A program made the translations under genes and the position numbers. 64,000 nt of DNA, from the NCBI RefSeq assembly GCF_020829645.1, contig NZ_JAIVFS010000005.1:62001-126000 (forward strand). The letters run 5' to 3'. The stretch comes from Nostoc mirabile CHAB5784 (GTDB lineage: Bacteria; Cyanobacteriota; Cyanobacteriia; Cyanobacteriales; Nostocaceae). The notes beneath the pieces were generated by a model. That model saw only the letters and a list, made by a program, of their open reading frames with translations, made no database searches and was not told the DNA's origin. Within the stretch, counting starts at the first letter, position 1, and every line of letters begins with the position of its first letter. Below are positions 61,780 to 64,000 of this stretch, piece after piece.

Positions 61780-63039
61780 ATGCCAAATCGTCATTATCCT
61801 CCCGCCTACTTACGCTATCTCAAAGCCAGGTTATGGAATCTAGGGCGACCTGGTTTTTGGGGCACTGCAATTTTTTTATCTGTAGTCGGGCTAGTAACTT
61901 GGGAATACTGGTCAAACCCAGATATTTTCGTTTATAAGCAAAAAAGCCAAGTCGCTTCACAAGAGCCTGCTGATTCCTCGCTGTCAGAAGAAAACAGAGC
62001 CATTGCAGCCGATATTGATAACCTGCCAGTTTTATTTAATGACTTTGACCAAGCAACTCTTTCAGTAACGCCAAATAACCCCAAGGAAAATACTGAGGGA
62101 AAAAATAGCAAGAACTTCTTAGAAGATGTAATTAACAAACAAAAGTCTGCTACTGATACCAAATTAAATCCTGGTTTAGGCGTTAATGGCGACACCTCCC
62201 TAGGGGTGAAAAATCCCTTTGTTGTACAAACAGAAAATTTATTGCGGACTGGGACGGTTGATAATAATAACCAGTTTTTAGGTCTTAAGACCTTAACTAC
62301 GGCGTCTGAACCAACACAGGGGGAAACATCTTCTAGCCGGGGAATTGGATTCACGAATCAAACCAACAAGAATCAAAATTCTGTCTCCATCAACCCTCTG
62401 CAAGCAGCACTCAACCAATCGACAAACCAGAAATTTTCTAGCTTCAATGGGGCTGCAACTCAGACAAATGCTTTAGACCGAGCCTCTGAGCCAGGAACAA
62501 CGTTAATGCCACCCATTAACAGCTTACCCACTCAGAATTCTCTACCAAGTGCTGGGTTAACTACTGGGACAGGCTACACGTCAACGGGTACGAACTTGCA
62601 GCAAAGTCCCTACAATAATTTAAATAACGGTAATAACGGTCAGGTAGTGCCTAGTAATGGGTTAAATACTGGGACAGGCTACACATCAACGGGTACGAAC
62701 TTGCAGCAAAGTCCCTACAGTAATTTAAATAGTGGTCAGGTAGTGCCTAATTTAGCACCAGTGACGCCTCCAGCCACCTCTGCCGCACCATATAATATTG
62801 CACCTTACTCTAGTCAGATTCCAAGTCAAGGCGTTGTCACCCCCACAAACCCTGCGGGATATGGGAATTATGGGTTGCAGCAACCAACGCAACCATCACA
62901 ATCTAATTATGGAAATTATGGGTTGCAGCAACCGACGCAACCACCACAATCTAATTATGTGTTGCAGCAACCAACACAGTCTAATTCCTTATATCTTCGC
63001 CAGATTCGAGACAGGTATAGAGGTTCAAACCAAAGGTGA
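61780..63039 (+). CDS. Low-complexity exported or anchored protein
   Basis: 419 residues. A basic N-terminus and one membrane helix (GTAIFLSVVGLVTWEYW, about 27-45) lead to a long polar Asn/Gln/Ser/Pro/Thr-rich region without a recognisable fold. Internal repeats: LTTGTGYTSTGTNLQQSPYNNLN occurs twice (about 265 and 295), and NYGLQQPTQPSQS occurs three times near 365-400. Probably a single-pass anchored protein with a disordered periplasmic tail. No family recognised. Confidence 0.65.
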   Translation: MPNRHYPPAYLRYLKARLWNLGRPGFWGTAIFLSVVGLVTWEYWSNPDIFVYKQKSQVASQEPADSSLSEENRAIAADIDNLPVLFNDFDQATLSVTPNNPKENTEGKNSKNFLEDVINKQKSATDTKLNPGLGVNGDTSLGVKNPFVVQTENLLRTGTVDNNNQFLGLKTLTTASEPTQGETSSSRGIGFTNQTNKNQNSVSINPLQAALNQSTNQKFSSFNGAATQTNALDRASEPGTTLMPPINSLPTQNSLPSAGLTTGTGYTSTGTNLQQSPYNNLNNGNNGQVVPSNGLNTGTGYTSTGTNLQQSPYSNLNSGQVVPNLAPVTPPATSAAPYNIAPYSSQIPSQGVVTPTNPAGYGNYGLQQPTQPSQSNYGNYGLQQPTQPPQSNYVLQQPTQSNSLYLRQIRDRYRGSNQR

Positions 63040-63069
63040 TTTTAAGCACCTTGGCTGGATAAAGTCTAG

Positions 63070-63753
63070 CTAAGGTGTTTGTGGGCTATTTGGAATAATC
63101 GGAACTTCTGGTGTTTCGGGTTGTTGCTGTTGTCGTTGTAAATATTTACTCAAGACATAAGCCATATCTCCACGGGTAACGGGTTTTAATGGAGAAATAT
63201 TGCCTTGAGCATCTGTATTGAGAAATCCTTCAGTAGCTACTGTAGCGATCGCTTTTCTAGCCCAAGTTGGGATAGACTTTTCATCTGGATATGAAGCCAG
63301 AATATCATTCACAGCGTCATCGGGAAACTGAAATACACCATAAGCCTGGGCGAAAATAGCAAGAGCTTCAGCCCTTGTCACCTTTTGGTTAGGGAAGAAT
63401 TCATTGCCCCGATAGCCTTTCATGATGTCAGTTTTTAAGACTGTCTGTATATCATTAAATGCCCAATGAGAACGAGGAACATCTGGAATAGCTAAATTTT
63501 CTTTGCTAACAGCTTGTCTTTTATTTAGCCCAAATGCTTTTACCATAATTGAGGCTAATTCGGCCCTACTGAGTAACTTTTCTGGATAAAACTTGCCATC
63601 AGAATAGTTTGTCATCCATTTTACAGCAGTTACCTGTTGAATGGAATCAGATGGGACTCCAGAAGTATTTTCTGGCACTGGGGCCTGAGCAATTGCTGGT
63701 AAGTTTTGTAGTAGTGCCACTAAAGATAGAGTAATTGAAAGCTGACGCATCAT
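63070..63753 (-). CDS. S-layer homology (SLH) domain protein
   Basis: 227 residues from ATG 63753. A signal peptide (MRQLSITLSLVALLQNLPAIAQA) precedes three SLH-like units: AVKWMTNYSDGKFYPEKLLSRAELASIMVKAFG, DVPRSHWAFNDIQTVLKTDIMKGYRGNEFFPNQKVTRAEALAIFAQAYG and WARKAIATVATEGFLNTDAQGNISPLKPVTRGDMAYVLSKYL. SLH domains bind cell-wall polymers or anchor outer-membrane proteins. The Pro-rich tail (TPEVPIIPNSPQTP) is short. Convergent with the preceding gene. Confidence 0.9.
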   Translation of the reverse strand: MMRQLSITLSLVALLQNLPAIAQAPVPENTSGVPSDSIQQVTAVKWMTNYSDGKFYPEKLLSRAELASIMVKAFGLNKRQAVSKENLAIPDVPRSHWAFNDIQTVLKTDIMKGYRGNEFFPNQKVTRAEALAIFAQAYGVFQFPDDAVNDILASYPDEKSIPTWARKAIATVATEGFLNTDAQGNISPLKPVTRGDMAYVLSKYLQRQQQQPETPEVPIIPNSPQTP

Positions 63754-63904
63754 GATAACCACTTTTAGCTGCTAACGTGAATTTAAAAAACTACGTTACT
63801 GAGGTTAACGCAAAATTTGGTGTTTTTAATAACCTGTAACTCAGCTAGTGACGAATTTAGGTTGGGCAATGTTGCTCTAGCTACATAGGGTGTGGCTATA
63901 AATT

Positions 63905-64000
63905 TTAAAAATTAGGACTGTGTTCACGATCCCAGCACTTCCCATCATTCCAGATTCTACCAGTGTGTTCACATTCTGATTTATTCTCAATCCAAGGAAT
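63905..64000 (-). CDS. C-terminal end of an unidentified protein, cut by the window edge
   Basis: The minus-strand frame is open from the window edge to the stop at 63905-63907 and reads WIENKSECEHTGRIWNDG followed by KCWDREHSPNF. Two Cys and Trp-rich. Too short to assign. Confidence 0.35.
   Translation of the reverse strand: MPWIENKSECEHTGRIWNDGKCWDREHSPNF

Noticed and set aside
62798..63073. 91-codon alternative frame in the low-complexity gene
   Set aside because: Shifted reading of the NYGLQQPTQ repeat region.

Overview
The window looks like chromosome from a filamentous, heterocyst-type cyanobacterium close to Nostoc/Anabaena. The photosynthesis and tetrapyrrole genes are cyanobacterial (psbB, psbT, plant-type ferredoxin petF, chlP, bvdR, ftrC, a CBS-CP12 fusion). 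The palindrome GCGATCGC (HIP1) recurs throughout. Intergenic DNA is full of Nostoc-style heptamer repeats, small dispersed palindromes and MITEs. No rRNA, tRNA or CRISPR array was recognised by eye.

Layout. 0-9 kb: tail of a PEP-CTERM protein, moeA, a cysteine-desulfurase-like enzyme, a DUF4327 protein, a family-5 (peptide-type) ABC binding protein and permease, then a small island with an Xre/C-protein-like regulator and a Dam-type adenine methylase that share an operator-like motif. 9-15 kb: psbB-psbT, a ribosomal protein S1 gene, a HAD hydrolase and a Uma2 protein. 15.6-21.3 kb: five tandem paralogues of a secreted four-cysteine family (DUF4360-like) plus a sixth broken copy. The spacers are duplicated too. 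21.6-26 kb: cysA, an unrecognised two-gene unit, a decayed IS200/IS605 element and chlP. 26-31.6 kb: an accessory patch with stacked MITEs, two 21-bp tandem arrays, a pentapeptide membrane protein, two Uma2 genes, an RTX remnant and a frameshifted restriction-subunit-like gene. 31.8-38.9 kb: bvdR-map, petF, a SpoIID/LytB protein, sulfiredoxin, Dps and a GrpE-like protein with an HTH. 39.5-47 kb: a STAS/SpoIIE partner-switch pair, a DUF1350 protein, an M20 amidohydrolase and a hemerythrin-domain protein. 48-55 kb: typA and a cluster of intact and broken toxin-antitoxin modules. 55-64 kb: a DUF58 protein, ftrC-DUF309, the lptA-lptB-lptF/G transport group, CBS-CP12, a low-complexity membrane protein and an SLH-domain protein.

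How the genes fit together. Housekeeping photosynthesis and redox genes (psbB/T, petF, ftrC, srx, dps, CBS-CP12, bvdR, chlP) alternate with islands of repeats, selfish modules and decaying genes. The main non-routine signals are: the tandem amplification of DUF4360-like genes together with their leaders and terminators; three small non-autonomous elements flanked by 10-bp direct repeats, two of them inserted exactly at a gene's stop codon; a GC-rich repeat core found inside several MITEs with unrelated terminal repeats; the regulator/methylase island; and short repeats inserted in frame in, or forming the start of, reading frames (moeA, an antitoxin pseudogene, the GrpE-like gene). Functions are read from sequence motifs and family knowledge only. 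No search was run.
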